Source: Gluconacetobacter johannae
GTDB taxonomy: Bacteria; Pseudomonadota; Alphaproteobacteria; Acetobacterales; Acetobacteraceae
DNA: 64,000 nucleotides
Direction: 5' to 3'
Assembly: GCF_014174305.1 (NCBI RefSeq)
Contig: NZ_JABEQH010000002.1
Location: forward strand, 62,001-126,000
This document shows positions 38,097-47,332 of this stretch, in pieces. A program made the position numbers and the translations under genes. The notes beneath the pieces are model-generated. The model was not told the origin of the DNA. It was given only the letters and a program-made list of their open reading frames with translations, and made no database searches. Each line of letters begins with the position of its first letter. Positions within the stretch are counted from its first letter, which is position 1.

Positions 38097-39284
38097 TCAG
38101 GCCGGCATCAATTCGGCGACCCGTCGCGCCACCTGCCCGACGTCAATCCCGTGCGCCCAGTTGGCGACATGGTCCTGCCTGTCCGCCCCGGTGGGGAAGC
38201 GGTCCGCCCAATAGGCCAGGTTTCCGTGCATGGCCATGGCCAGGAAGCAGGGATTGGCGTGATGGTCCGGGACCAGGTCGTACACCACGGTTCCGGGCCG
38301 GCAGAAGCCGATATTGGTCATGCCGGCGCCCAGCGGCCCCACCACCATTGACGCCGCCCGGAACAGGTCGATCTGTGCTTCCGGCGTCAGGGTTTCGGGC
38401 CGTACCGCCAGGAAGCCCATGTCGTGCAGTCGCGCGGCCAGCGCGCCCTCGTTCGGGATGGCGCGATTGCCGGTTCCGCCGCGATTCACGTACAGGCGCA
38501 CCCCCGGCCGGCGCGTGGCGGGAACGGCCGCCGCCATGCGCTGGAAGACCGACCCGCACAGCCGCGACATCGCGAAATCGGCCGCCCCGGCCACGATATT
38601 GCAATAGGCGACCCGGTCGACCCGATATTGCGCGCCCGGGACGATCGGTTCGATCCCGCAGCGTCCGGGCCGCAGCAGGTCCAGCGTCCGGCGTTGCCAC
38701 GGCAGCAGCGGCGGCAGCAGCAACCGCGCCGGCCCCCCGTGCGGCAGGCCGGACGTCGGCAGGTCGGACCACAGCAGGTCGGACACGGCCGCGATGACCG
38801 GCAGGGTGTGCGTCATCCAGTGATAGTAATTGCCCGGCCAGTGGTCGCTGCACGGAATCGCCACCCCCGGCCCCGCCAGCCGGCCCAGCCGCGCCGGATG
38901 GACGGCGATCCGGGCCAGCGCCTCCGCCGGCTGCAGGTAGCAGGTCTCGGCAATCAGGCAGCCATCCTTGAGCAGCACCCGGTGGTCGACATCGTAGACC
39001 ACGTCGCGCAGATGATGGAGCGTCACCGCGACCGGCATGCTGGACCATGTCGAAAACGGATTCGTCGCGCGGTCCCGCATGGCGTCGCCGCCTGCGAACC
39101 GGGCGCGTTGGACGGGACAGATTTCCAGACAGGTGACGGAGTCCGCGACATCGGCGATCCCGATCAGGTCGGGGCCGGATCGCTCCGCCCGGTGGCTGTG
39201 TCGCAGGAAGGCAGGGAACATGATCGTGTCGTGGACCATCGGCTGGATCGGCGCGCCGCCCGCCGCGCCGCACAACGGCAGCAT
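38097..39284 (-). CDS. glycosyltransferase family 61 (DUF563) protein
   Basis: 395 residues. GT61 features: HWPGNYYHWMTHTLPVI, RLYVNRGGTGNRAIPNEGALAARL and the late VVGPLGAGMTNIGFCRPGTVVYDL. Such enzymes transfer sugars (often xylose-like) to glycans or capsule. The ATG at 39284 is used, but a GTG two codons before and further in-frame starts exist. No signal peptide. Pairs with the TPR glycosyltransferase upstream on the same strand (80-bp gap). Confidence 0.8.
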   Translation of the reverse strand: MLPLCGAAGGAPIQPMVHDTIMFPAFLRHSHRAERSGPDLIGIADVADSVTCLEICPVQRARFAGGDAMRDRATNPFSTWSSMPVAVTLHHLRDVVYDVDHRVLLKDGCLIAETCYLQPAEALARIAVHPARLGRLAGPGVAIPCSDHWPGNYYHWMTHTLPVIAAVSDLLWSDLPTSGLPHGGPARLLLPPLLPWQRRTLDLLRPGRCGIEPIVPGAQYRVDRVAYCNIVAGAADFAMSRLCGSVFQRMAAAVPATRRPGVRLYVNRGGTGNRAIPNEGALAARLHDMGFLAVRPETLTPEAQIDLFRAASMVVGPLGAGMTNIGFCRPGTVVYDLVPDHHANPCFLAMAMHGNLAYWADRFPTGADRQDHVANWAHGIDVGQVARRVAELMPA

Positions 39285-39364
39285 GGTCACCCACTGTTGA
39301 GATTTTCTTAAAACCCCGTTCCGAAAATGGCCGTGTCCCGAACCCCGGTCATGGATCAACGGGC

Positions 39365-40954
39365 CTATGTGGCCCGCGTCGTTGCCCCTGAGTCATGTGC
39401 CGTGTGCCATGCCTCGACCCAGTGACGCAGTGCGGCTCCGACCTCCGGCAGAACGGAAGCGCATGTTCTTTCCCGCGAACGGAAAAGACGCATGGTCGGA
39501 TACCACGGCGTCGCCTCCCCCTCGTCGCCCCAGCGCCAGCAGGCATCGCGCCGGCTGATAAGCCACACCGGACGCCCCAGCCCGCCGGCGATATGCGCGG
39601 GGGAGGTATCGACCGAGATAATCAGATCCAGATTTTCCATAATGGCTGCCGTATCCGCCATGTCATGGACGTCGCCCATCGGGTCGAACAGAGGCTGCCC
39701 GTGCCAGTCTGTAATTTGCTGCCGCAGGGAACCGAACTGAAGACTGACCAGGCTGGCCTCGATGGGGGTGAAGGCCGCGCCCATCTCGGCCAGCGTAACG
39801 GACCGGCGCCTGTCGGTCGTCACGTTTTCGTACTGCGCGCGTCGTTCCCCCGCCCATACGATGCCAATCCGGGGACGGCGGGGCGGAAGCCGGGCGGCAA
39901 AGCGCGCAATGTCGCCGACATCAGCCCGCAAATAGGGAATCTGCGCGGGAATGTCGCTTTCAGACGCGACACCCGCGATAAACGGCAGGTCCGGAATGGG
40001 TACCGCGTACTCGTACCCCTCCGCCGTGCCGCAGTCCTGCAACGATCTTACAGATGCCGACGGGAAAGACATCGCCATGAGACGGGCAAGACTTGACGGA
40101 ACCGCGATAGTGACATCCGCCCCTCGTGCAAGAAGAAAGGGAACGAAGCGGATGAATTGCAACGTATCCCCCAGCCCCTGCTCCTGATAAAGGATGATCT
40201 TCCTGCCGGCTACATCGTCACCGTGACGCAGGCGCGGCAACATTGTGAAACGACGGGCCATGTCGTCGGTGGCAGGTTCCCGCAGGGCGTAGCGTTCCCA
40301 GCCTTCCCGATGGTGGCCGGCCTTGAGCAGCACGATCGCGTAAGTAAAGGACAGGCCTGGATGTTTGGGCTCTGCCGCCACGGCTTTTTCGGCCCAGGAC
40401 AGCGCCTCAGTCGAACGATTGAGGTACAGAAACGCCACCGCGATATTGTTCAGAAGACCTGCCGTCAGCTCACCCGTCTCAAGCCACGAGGCAAGAATCT
40501 TGAGCGCCTCCAGCGGATATCCGGCGGCAAGGAGTGTTTTGGAAATTTGCAGGGTCGTATCGCCGCGCTGCTGGGGCCACAGATCCATGATCCTGGAAAA
40601 AACCGCGCATCCGCCAGCAAGGTCGCCTTGCGTCACCAGCGCATCGGCCAGAAATTGTTGCGCCTGCATATCATGCGGCTCAAGGGTGACGGCCTGTTGC
40701 AGCAAGGTCGCCACGATGTCGTATCTGCCCGTGTGAGTCCAGATCACGGTCGCGCCGGCCTTGAGGAGAGCGACATTATCCGGATGAGAAGACGCGACCG
40801 TAAGAACCAGGCGAACCGCCTCGATGATTTTCCCTTCGCCACAGAAAAGCGCACACGCCTCGGTCAGTTTTTCAGCGGTGGGAGGGTGCGGCAGATCATG
40901 TCCTGGAAAGACGACGATCGAGTCCTGCACGTCCTCGTTCTGGGGTGACGTCAC
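39365..40954 (-). CDS. TPR-repeat glycosyltransferase
   Basis: 529 residues. The N-terminal half holds tetratricopeptide repeats (about 30-245), and the C-terminal half matches the GT9-like domain seen with TPRs: YQEQGLGDTLQFIRFVPFLLARGADV, RIGIVWAGE, LDLIISVDTSPAHIAGGLGRPVWLI and WYPTMRLFR. The GTG start at 40954 follows AAGGTG. With the neighbouring GT61 it suggests a small surface-glycan locus. Base composition is slightly less GC-biased than its neighbours. Confidence 0.82.
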   Translation of the reverse strand: MTSPQNEDVQDSIVVFPGHDLPHPPTAEKLTEACALFCGEGKIIEAVRLVLTVASSHPDNVALLKAGATVIWTHTGRYDIVATLLQQAVTLEPHDMQAQQFLADALVTQGDLAGGCAVFSRIMDLWPQQRGDTTLQISKTLLAAGYPLEALKILASWLETGELTAGLLNNIAVAFLYLNRSTEALSWAEKAVAAEPKHPGLSFTYAIVLLKAGHHREGWERYALREPATDDMARRFTMLPRLRHGDDVAGRKIILYQEQGLGDTLQFIRFVPFLLARGADVTIAVPSSLARLMAMSFPSASVRSLQDCGTAEGYEYAVPIPDLPFIAGVASESDIPAQIPYLRADVGDIARFAARLPPRRPRIGIVWAGERRAQYENVTTDRRRSVTLAEMGAAFTPIEASLVSLQFGSLRQQITDWHGQPLFDPMGDVHDMADTAAIMENLDLIISVDTSPAHIAGGLGRPVWLISRRDACWRWGDEGEATPWYPTMRLFRSRERTCASVLPEVGAALRHWVEAWHTAHDSGATTRAT

Positions 40955-41159
40955 GGCAATGCACCTTGTCTGCGGTTCGGGATGAACCGCACCGGATGTC
41001 GGGGATATTCCGGTTTGAAGCCTATGCGCCCACAGGGATGGCTTCAAGGCCAGCGCCGGGCTTCGGACCGAACTGCGTCGGTGGATCAGCGCTGGCGGCA
41101 GGACACCCGGCAACGGGATGGCGTCGCATCCGGGCACGGATGGCGGGGTCATCAAGCCG

Positions 41160-41203
41160 AAAGCCGCACTGGTTCAGTTATATAACTGAACCAGTGCGGC
41201 TTT
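41160..41203. terminator. perfect 44-bp palindrome, likely terminator 3' of tRNA-Pro
   Basis: Arms of 22 bp, left beginning AAAGCCGCACTGG at 41160 and right ending CCAGTGCGGCTTT at 41203, meeting at an AT-rich centre (GTTATATAAC) with no spacer. The transcript in either direction would form a long hairpin followed by U residues (three on the minus strand, four on the plus strand). It starts 24 bp beyond the tRNA 3' end. Confidence 0.75.
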
Positions 41204-41226
41204 TGTGTATAACGTCTTGAAAAATC

Positions 41227-41303
41227 TGGTCGGAGTGAGAGGATTCGAACCTCCGGCCCCTGCGTCCCGAACACAGTGCTCTACCAGGCTGAGCTACACT
41301 CCG
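41227..41303 (-). tRNA. tRNA-Pro (anticodon CGG)
   Basis: 77 nt including encoded CCA. Acceptor CGGAGTG pairs with CACTCCG; D arm GCTCAGCCTGGTAGAGC; anticodon stem CTGTG/CGCAG with loop TTCGGGA giving anticodon CGG and G37, as usual for proline tRNAs; variable loop GGGCC; T arm GGAGGTTCGAATCCTCT; 3' end ACCA. All stems pair (with G-U in two places). Decodes CCG, a heavily used codon here. Confidence 0.97.
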
Positions 41304-41388
41304 AACTTGAGGGGGCTATACAACCCATCCCGGCTCTCCGCAAGGCCCCCCGCTCTCTTTTCGCCGGATCACACCGCCGACCGCCGAT

Positions 41389-41970
41389 TCACAGGCGACT
41401 GACGTCCTCGGTCGTCGGCTGGCGGGGCGTCGCGGTCAGGCGCGCCATCACCGTGGCGACATCGGGCACGACCTCGAACAGCGCCAGCGCCGACGTTTCG
41501 GCGAAGCCGTCGTGGACGGCCGCGTCCAGCATCGCCAGCATCGCATCGGCCCATCCCGCGACGTTGACGATGAAGATCGGCTTGTCATGCAGCTTCAGCT
41601 GCCGCCAGGTCACGATTTCCATCGTCTCGTCGAAGGTGCCCAGGCCGCCGGGCAGCACGACGAAGGCGTCGGCCCGCGCGAACATCAATTGCTTGCGGCT
41701 GTGCATCGAATCGGTGACCGTCAGGTCGTCCACCCCCGCATGCATCACCTCGCGCGATTGCAGGAAGGTCGGGATCACGCCCGAAACCTGGCCGCCGGCC
41801 AACAGCGTGGCGTCCGCCACCGCGCCCATCAGCCCGACATCGCCCCCGCCATAGACCAGGCGCATCCCGGCCTCGCCCAGGCCGGTCCCCATTTCGCGCG
41901 CCGCGGCCAGGAAGGCGGGGCGGGTTCCGAAACGGGATCCACAGAATACGGCGACGGCGGCAACGGACAT
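41389..41970 (-). CDS. LOG-family protein (TIGR00730 Rossmann fold)
   Basis: 193 residues. Start AVFCGSRFGTRPAF, GGGDVGLMGAVADA, SRK at 91-93 and the hallmark PGGLGTFDE (107-115). LOG proteins hydrolyse nucleoside monophosphates, releasing cytokinin bases from cytokinin ribosides. For a plant-associated acetic acid bacterium cytokinin release is possible, but many bacterial members are general AMP-type hydrolases. Confidence 0.88.
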   Translation of the reverse strand: MSVAAVAVFCGSRFGTRPAFLAAAREMGTGLGEAGMRLVYGGGDVGLMGAVADATLLAGGQVSGVIPTFLQSREVMHAGVDDLTVTDSMHSRKQLMFARADAFVVLPGGLGTFDETMEIVTWRQLKLHDKPIFIVNVAGWADAMLAMLDAAVHDGFAETSALALFEVVPDVATVMARLTATPRQPTTEDVSRL

Positions 41971-42092
41971 GAATCCTCATCCTCCTGAGCGAGATTTCGG
42001 GGCGGGCGGCGGAAACGATCCGGACGGCTGGCGCGGAGCAGGCAGGCGGTCCGGCCGCACCCTTCGCGCGGCGTCCCGGGCTGGCGCGCGCC

Positions 42093-43295
42093 TCAAGCGA
42101 CGCCGGGCCGGGTCCGCCCCCGCAACAGCACAGTGGCACCGACCCCCGCCCCGGTAAACAGGGCCGACGCCAGAAACATCGGGCCGTAGCCCAGGCTCTG
42201 GATCATCAGTCCCAGCATCGGTCCGGACAGGCCGATGCCGATATCGAGGAACACGCTGAACGCCCCCAGCGCGGCGCCCCGGTTCTGTGGTCCGACGCGC
42301 GATACGGCCTCGACCCCCAGGGCTGGAAACACCAGCGAAAATCCGGCCCCCGTCAGCGCCGCTCCCAGGTCGGCCGACAGCACGCCCGTGCTGCGCCACA
42401 GGATCAGCAGGCCCGCCGATTCGACCAGCAGCGACACGACGGCCACCTTCAGCCCGCCCTGTCGCCCGATCTGGCGCGAAAACAGCAGCCGCACCAGCAC
42501 GAACACCACGCCGAACACCGTCAGGGCCAGCGCCGCCCCCTGCCAGTGCCGGGCCGAAAAATACAGCGACAGGCACGCCGAAATCGCGCCGAAGCCGACC
42601 GATCCGCACGCCAGCACGATGCCGTGGGGGAATACCCGCCAGAAGACCTGGCCGAACGGCAGCGCCCCGCCCTTGGGCATCGGCGGCACGGGGGCGTAGC
42701 GCGACGCCCCCAGCAGGCCGCCGAAGGCCAGCACCGCCGACAGCAGGCCGACCCCCAGCAGGCCGCCGAAGGGGGCGGGTAGGTGGGACAGCATCTCGCC
42801 CACCGGGGCGCCCAGGGCGATCCCGCCATACGAGGTGATGCCGTTCCACGAGATGACCTGCGCCGTGCGTTCGGCCCCCACGCGGCCGATATTCCACAGG
42901 ATCGCGCCCGTCGCCGTCCAGCTTTCGCCCACGCCCATCAGGATGCGGCTGGCGATCAGCAGCAGGACCGACAGGCCCGGCCGGTGGGGAAACGCCCCCG
43001 ACAGCATCAGCGCCACGCCCGCCGCCGTGCAGGTGGCAAGGCCGATCACGACCGCGGGCTTGGCCCCCCGGCTGTCGACGTAGCGGCCCGCGGTCGCGCG
43101 TGAGGCGAACGTCGCCAGATATTGCAACGACACCGCCAGGCCGGCGATGACGGTATTGTAGCCCAGCGTCTGGTGGACGAACACGGGAACGACCGCCATC
43201 GGCAGGCCGATATCGACGTAGCAGACCAAATTGAACAGTACGACCGCCAGGATACGTAGCGTGGGAGAACCCGAGGACGTCCGCGGCGAAGTCAT
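42093..43295 (-). CDS. MFS transporter (YhhS-like)
   Basis: 400 residues with 12 membrane segments. Start RTSSGSPTLRILAVVLFNLVCYVDIGLPMAVVPVFVH; the loop 2-3 motif is ATAGRYVDSRGAKPAVVIG, close to the MFS signature. Resembles the YhhS/arabinose-efflux-like group. The frame stays open far upstream, but MTSPRTSS at 43295 is the natural start. Substrate unknown. Confidence 0.85.
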   Translation of the reverse strand: MTSPRTSSGSPTLRILAVVLFNLVCYVDIGLPMAVVPVFVHQTLGYNTVIAGLAVSLQYLATFASRATAGRYVDSRGAKPAVVIGLATCTAAGVALMLSGAFPHRPGLSVLLLIASRILMGVGESWTATGAILWNIGRVGAERTAQVISWNGITSYGGIALGAPVGEMLSHLPAPFGGLLGVGLLSAVLAFGGLLGASRYAPVPPMPKGGALPFGQVFWRVFPHGIVLACGSVGFGAISACLSLYFSARHWQGAALALTVFGVVFVLVRLLFSRQIGRQGGLKVAVVSLLVESAGLLILWRSTGVLSADLGAALTGAGFSLVFPALGVEAVSRVGPQNRGAALGAFSVFLDIGIGLSGPMLGLMIQSLGYGPMFLASALFTGAGVGATVLLRGRTRPGVA

Positions 43296-43511
43296 GGCGA
43301 GAGGGAGGCTCCTGTCTCTTTTCCGGACATCATAGGGCCCTGGCCGGGTCGCCGCCAAGGTGGCGGGACGGCCGATCCGCCCCCTGTCTTGCGGAATCGT
43401 CGCCCATACCTGCCCGTGCTCCGTCACGACCGCGCGAGAACCGGACGCGGCGTTGACGCGCCCACCCCACCGTGCGTCATGATCGTCCGGACCCGGAGCA
43501 GAGGAGCACGC

Positions 43512-44099
43512 ATGACCGACGACACCGAAGGGTCCGACACGGGCGGGTTCGTCACGCTGTCGTCGCGCATCGTCTACGAAAACCCGTGGACCCGCCTGCG
43601 CGAGGACATCATCCGCCGTCCCGATGGCGGCGAGGGTCTGTACGGCGTGGTCGAACGCGGCGAATTCGTCGTGGTCCTGCCGTTGGGAAACGGGCCGGAG
43701 GGGCCGACCGTGACGCTGGTCCGGCAATATCGCTATCCGGTGCGCGCGCGGCTGTGGGAACTGCCGATGGGCATGTGGGAGCACCGCCCCGACACCGACC
43801 CCGAAATCGTGGCCCATGGCGAACTGGAGGAGGAAACCGGCCTGCGCGCCTTTGCCCTGCGCCATGCCGGCATCCTGTACCAGGGGGCGGGCTATTCCAC
43901 CCAGCGGGGCCATGTCTATCTGGCGACCGGCCTGACGCAGGGGCCGCCCCGGCGCGAGGCCACCGAAGCGGACATGACCAGCCACACCGTTCCCCTGGCC
44001 GAGATGGAACGCATGATCCGCGACGGCGAAATCACCTGCATGGTCACCCTGGCCGCCGTCGCGCTGGTGCGCGCCCGGGGGTGGATTCCCGTTTCCTAA
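43512..44099 (+). CDS. NUDIX hydrolase with altered Nudix box
   Basis: 195 residues, ADP-ribose pyrophosphatase-like. GAGGAG precedes the start. The Nudix box region reads GMWEHRPDTDPEIVAHGELEEETGL (87-111): the metal-binding E-x-EE core is kept, but the usual arginine of REUxEE is glycine. WELPMG before the box and the GYSTQRGHVYLATGL strand after it are typical of NudF-type enzymes. Activity on nucleoside diphosphate sugars is inferred. Confidence 0.85.
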   Translation: MTDDTEGSDTGGFVTLSSRIVYENPWTRLREDIIRRPDGGEGLYGVVERGEFVVVLPLGNGPEGPTVTLVRQYRYPVRARLWELPMGMWEHRPDTDPEIVAHGELEEETGLRAFALRHAGILYQGAGYSTQRGHVYLATGLTQGPPRREATEADMTSHTVPLAEMERMIRDGEITCMVTLAAVALVRARGWIPVS

Positions 44100-44159
44100 A
44101 CCTTCGGTTCATGATCGTCCGGCAGGCTTGCGCTTCACGCGCAGGAGCAGCAGCACCCC

Positions 44160-44654
44160 ATGACCGAAGGACATGCCGTCGACACCCTTCCCGGCGGGGC
44201 GTCATCATCCCCGCCGACGCCCCGCGCGCTGATCGTCAGCCAGTACGTCAAATCGGTCGCCTTCGCGGTTCCCGCCGCGCCGGGGGTGCATGCCGCCCCC
44301 AAGGGGCTGCCCGCCCTGCATCTGGACCTGGATGTCGATGCCCGGCAGGTGGAGGGATCGGCCACCCTGTTCGAGGTCGCGCTGACCCTGCGCTGCCGGG
44401 CAAACGCCTCGGCCGGGCAGGGGCCGCCGCGTGCGGTGTTCGAGGCCGATATCGCCTACGCCGCCCTGGTGTCCCTGCAGGGCGCGACCCCGGCCGCGCT
44501 GGAACCTTTGCTGCTGATCGAGGTGCCGGCCATGATCTTCCCGGCCGCGCGCAACGTGCTGGCCGACCTGACGCGCGAGGCCGGGTTCGCGCCGGTGCTG
44601 ATGCAGCAGGTGGATTTCGCCGCCCTGTATCGCATCCGCCGCGCCGCTGCCTGA
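44160..44654 (+). CDS. secB: protein-export chaperone SecB
   Basis: 164 residues. SecB keeps preproteins unfolded and hands them to SecA. SQYVKSVAFAVPAAP and HLDLDVDARQ, then FEADIAYAALVSL and PAMIFPAARNVLADLTREAGFAPVLMQQVDFAALY match the family core, with a short disordered N-terminus. In many alphaproteobacteria secB lies near dnaQ, which is not seen here. Confidence 0.92.
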   Translation: MTEGHAVDTLPGGASSSPPTPRALIVSQYVKSVAFAVPAAPGVHAAPKGLPALHLDLDVDARQVEGSATLFEVALTLRCRANASAGQGPPRAVFEADIAYAALVSLQGATPAALEPLLLIEVPAMIFPAARNVLADLTREAGFAPVLMQQVDFAALYRIRRAAA

Positions 44655-44786
44655 GAGGCTGGTTTAAAATTCATCCTGCTGGTGATCCGACGGCCCACGG
44701 ATTGCATTTCCCGCGCCGTGTTCGCACATTCCCCTCGATCGTCGTGCCGCACTGAGGCGCCGCGACGCCGGATCGAGGATGGGACG

Positions 44787-46193
44787 ATGGGCATGACGAG
44801 CGGACGCGACCTGAACCCGGTGCTGGACAGGGTGGACCGCACGCTGGAGTCCAGCCTGGACCGGCTGTTCGATTTCCTGCGGATTCCCAGCATCTCGGCC
44901 CAGCCGGCCCATGCCGGCGACTGCCGCCGGGCGGCGGAGTGGCTGTGCGCGGAGCTGACCGCGATCGGCCTCGACGCCTCGGTGCGCGACACGCCGGGCC
45001 ACCCGATGGTCGTCGCCCATGACCGCAGCGCGGCCGAGGGGCCGCATGTGCTGTTCTACGGCCATTACGACGTGCAGCCGGTCGATCCGCTGGAATTGTG
45101 GCATTCCGCGCCGTTCGACCCGAAACTGGTCCGTAATGCCGACGGCACGGCGCGGATCGTCGCGCGCGGCGCGTCCGACGACAAGGGGCAGGTCATGACC
45201 TTTGTCGAGGCCCTGCGCGCCCTGCGGGCCGAACGGGGCACATTGCCGCTGTGCGTCTCGGTCGTCATCGAGGGCGAGGAGGAAAGCGGCGGCGCCAACC
45301 TGCTGCCGTTCCTCGAGGCCAATCGCGACGAACTGCGCGCCGACGTGGCGCTGATCTGCGACACCTCGATGCTCGAGGGCGGGGTGCCGGCCATCACCAC
45401 CGCCCTGCGCGGCATGGTGGGCGAGGATGTGACCATCCATTGCGCCAACCGCGACCTGCATTCGGGCATCTACGGCAACGCCGCGCGCAATCCGATCGAA
45501 CTTCTGTGCGGCATCCTGGCCTCGGTCCGCGATGCCGACAGCGGGCGCGTCGTCCTGCCGGGCTTCTACGACGGGGTGCAGGACCCCCCGGCCGAAGTCC
45601 GCGCCCAATGGCAGGCCATCGCGCCGTCCGACGCCGGCTTCCTCGGCCCGGTGGGCCTGTCGGTGCCGGCGGGCGAGCGCGGCTATTCCGCGATCGAGCA
45701 GACCTGGTGCCGCCCCACCTTCGAAATCAACGGCATGACCGGCGGCTACACCGGCGACGGGTTCAAGACGGTGCTGCCGGCCCAGGCCTCGGCCAAGGTG
45801 TCGTTCCGGCTGGTCGCGGGGCAGGACCCGGCCCAGGTCCGCGCCGCCTTCCGCGACCATGTGCGCGGGCTGCTGCCGGCCGACTGCACCGTCGATTTCG
45901 CCGCCCACGGCGGGTCGTCCGCCAGCGTCGTGCCGTCGGACGGCCCGGCGTTGCGCGCGGCGCTGGCCGCGCTGGGCGCCGAATGGGGCCATCCGGCGGT
46001 CACGGTCGGCAGCGGGGGGTCGATCCCGGTGGTGTCCGAGGTGAAGCAGGCCCTGGGCATGGAGTCGCTGCTGATCGGCTTCGCGCTGGAGGACGACCGC
46101 ATCCACTCCCCCAACGAGAAATACGACCTGACCTCGTTCCATCGCGGCATCCGTTCGTGGGTGCGGGTGCTGGGGGCGCTGGCCGATGCGTAA
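44787..46193 (+). CDS. M20-family dipeptidase
   Basis: 468 residues. Di-zinc peptidase of the ArgE/DapE/CPG2 superfamily, carnosinase-like. LFYGHYDVQPVDP carries the first His and Asp, ARGASDDKGQ the bridging Asp, EGEEESGG the catalytic Glu pair, and the final His lies near DRIHSPNEKYDL. The dimerisation domain begins at HCANRDLHSGIYGNAARNP. Start MGMTSGRD at 44787 after GAGG. Confidence 0.88.
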   Translation: MGMTSGRDLNPVLDRVDRTLESSLDRLFDFLRIPSISAQPAHAGDCRRAAEWLCAELTAIGLDASVRDTPGHPMVVAHDRSAAEGPHVLFYGHYDVQPVDPLELWHSAPFDPKLVRNADGTARIVARGASDDKGQVMTFVEALRALRAERGTLPLCVSVVIEGEEESGGANLLPFLEANRDELRADVALICDTSMLEGGVPAITTALRGMVGEDVTIHCANRDLHSGIYGNAARNPIELLCGILASVRDADSGRVVLPGFYDGVQDPPAEVRAQWQAIAPSDAGFLGPVGLSVPAGERGYSAIEQTWCRPTFEINGMTGGYTGDGFKTVLPAQASAKVSFRLVAGQDPAQVRAAFRDHVRGLLPADCTVDFAAHGGSSASVVPSDGPALRAALAALGAEWGHPAVTVGSGGSIPVVSEVKQALGMESLLIGFALEDDRIHSPNEKYDLTSFHRGIRSWVRVLGALADA

Positions 46194-46197
46194 GTAA

Positions 46198-46311
46198 GCG
46201 GGGCTCTGCCCCGCACCCCGCCAAAGGCAGTCGCCTTTGGAAACCAGTCGTTGAAACAGATCGGGGTCAAGGGGCCGCCGGCCCCTTGCGGGTTCGGGCG
46301 GAGCCCGAAAG
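46198..46311. repeat. modular intergenic hairpin repeat, copy 11
   Basis: GGGGCTCTGCCCCGC, CCAAAGGCAGTCGCCTTTGG, AAACCAGTCGTTGAAACAG, ATCGGGGTCAAGGGGCC and GCCGGCCCCTTGC, CGGGTT, CGGGCGGAGCCCG. The order is rearranged relative to copy 9, suggesting two partial copies joined. Between the dipeptidase gene and pdxA, which are on the same strand. Confidence 0.82.
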
Positions 46312-46339
46312 AGACCCCATTTCATAGGATAGTGGCACC

Positions 46340-47332
46340 ATGACAGACGGCAGGCGTACGATGCTGGCGCTGACGATGGGCGATCCGGCCGGGATCGGGC
46401 CGGAGATCACCGCCGCCGCCTGGCGCGCCCTGCGTGTCGGCGACGGCCCGGCCTTCGTCGTGCCGGGCGACGCCGCCCTGCTGTCCGCCCACGCCCCGGT
46501 GCGCGCGGTCTCCGACATGGCCGAAGCGGCCTCGGTCTTCCCCGATGCCCTGCCGGTCCTGCCCGTCGATCTGGTGCGGCCCGCCCTGCCGGGCCAGCCC
46601 GATTCCGCCAACGCGCCGGCCATCACCGGCAGCATCGAACGCGCGGTGCGCCTGGCGCAGGCCGGCCAGGTCGCGGCCATGGTCACCAATCCGATCAGCA
46701 AGCTGGTGCTGAAGCAGGCGGGGTTCCCTCATCCGGGCCATACGGAATATCTGGCCGAACTCTGTGGTGTTGCGGGGCAGGAAGTCATGATGCTGGCCTG
46801 TCCCGAACTGCGGGTGGTGCCGGTGACGGTGCATGTGTCGCTGCGCCGTGCGCTGGACAGCCTGACCACGGCGGACATCGTCCGCTGCGGGCGCACGGCG
46901 GCGGCGGCCCTGCGGCGTGACTTCGCGATCGCGTCCCCCCGCCTGGCGGTCGCCGGCCTGAACCCGCATGCCGGCGAGGGCGGGGTGATGGGGGACGAGG
47001 AACAGACGATCATCGGCCCGGCCATCGCGGCGCTACGTGCCGACGGGTTCGCCGTCACCGGTCCCTGGCCGCCCGACACCATGTTCACGCCGCCGGCCCG
47101 CGCGCGCTATGACGTGGCGCTGTGCATGTATCACGACCAGGCGCTGATCCCGCTGAAGACCATCGACATGGCGGGTGGGGTGAACGTGACCCTTGGTCTG
47201 CCCATCGTCCGGACCTCGCCCGACCACGGGACGGCGTTCGACATCGCGGGACAGGGGGTCGCCGACCCGTCCAGCCTGCTGGCCGCCCTGCGCCTGGCGG
47301 ATGACATGGCGCGCAACAGGGGGGCCGCATGA
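46340..47332 (+). CDS. pdxA: 4-hydroxythreonine-4-phosphate dehydrogenase PdxA
   Basis: 330 residues. NAD-dependent oxidation in the DXP-dependent vitamin B6 pathway. [12 protein letters not shown] start, [17 protein letters not shown] (metal His), [10 protein letters not shown] and [11 protein letters not shown] (second metal His), and [12 protein letters not shown] (third). Stop overlaps the pdxJ start by 4 bp, so the product's unstable ketone can be used at once by PdxJ. Confidence 0.95.
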   Translation: MTDGRRTMLALTMGDPAGIGPEITAAAWRALRVGDGPAFVVPGDAALLSAHAPVRAVSDMAEAASVFPDALPVLPVDLVRPALPGQPDSANAPAITGSIERAVRLAQAGQVAAMVTNPISKLVLKQAGFPHPGHTEYLAELCGVAGQEVMMLACPELRVVPVTVHVSLRRALDSLTTADIVRCGRTAAAALRRDFAIASPRLAVAGLNPHAGEGGVMGDEEQTIIGPAIAALRADGFAVTGPWPPDTMFTPPARARYDVALCMYHDQALIPLKTIDMAGGVNVTLGLPIVRTSPDHGTAFDIAGQGVADPSSLLAALRLADDMARNRGAA

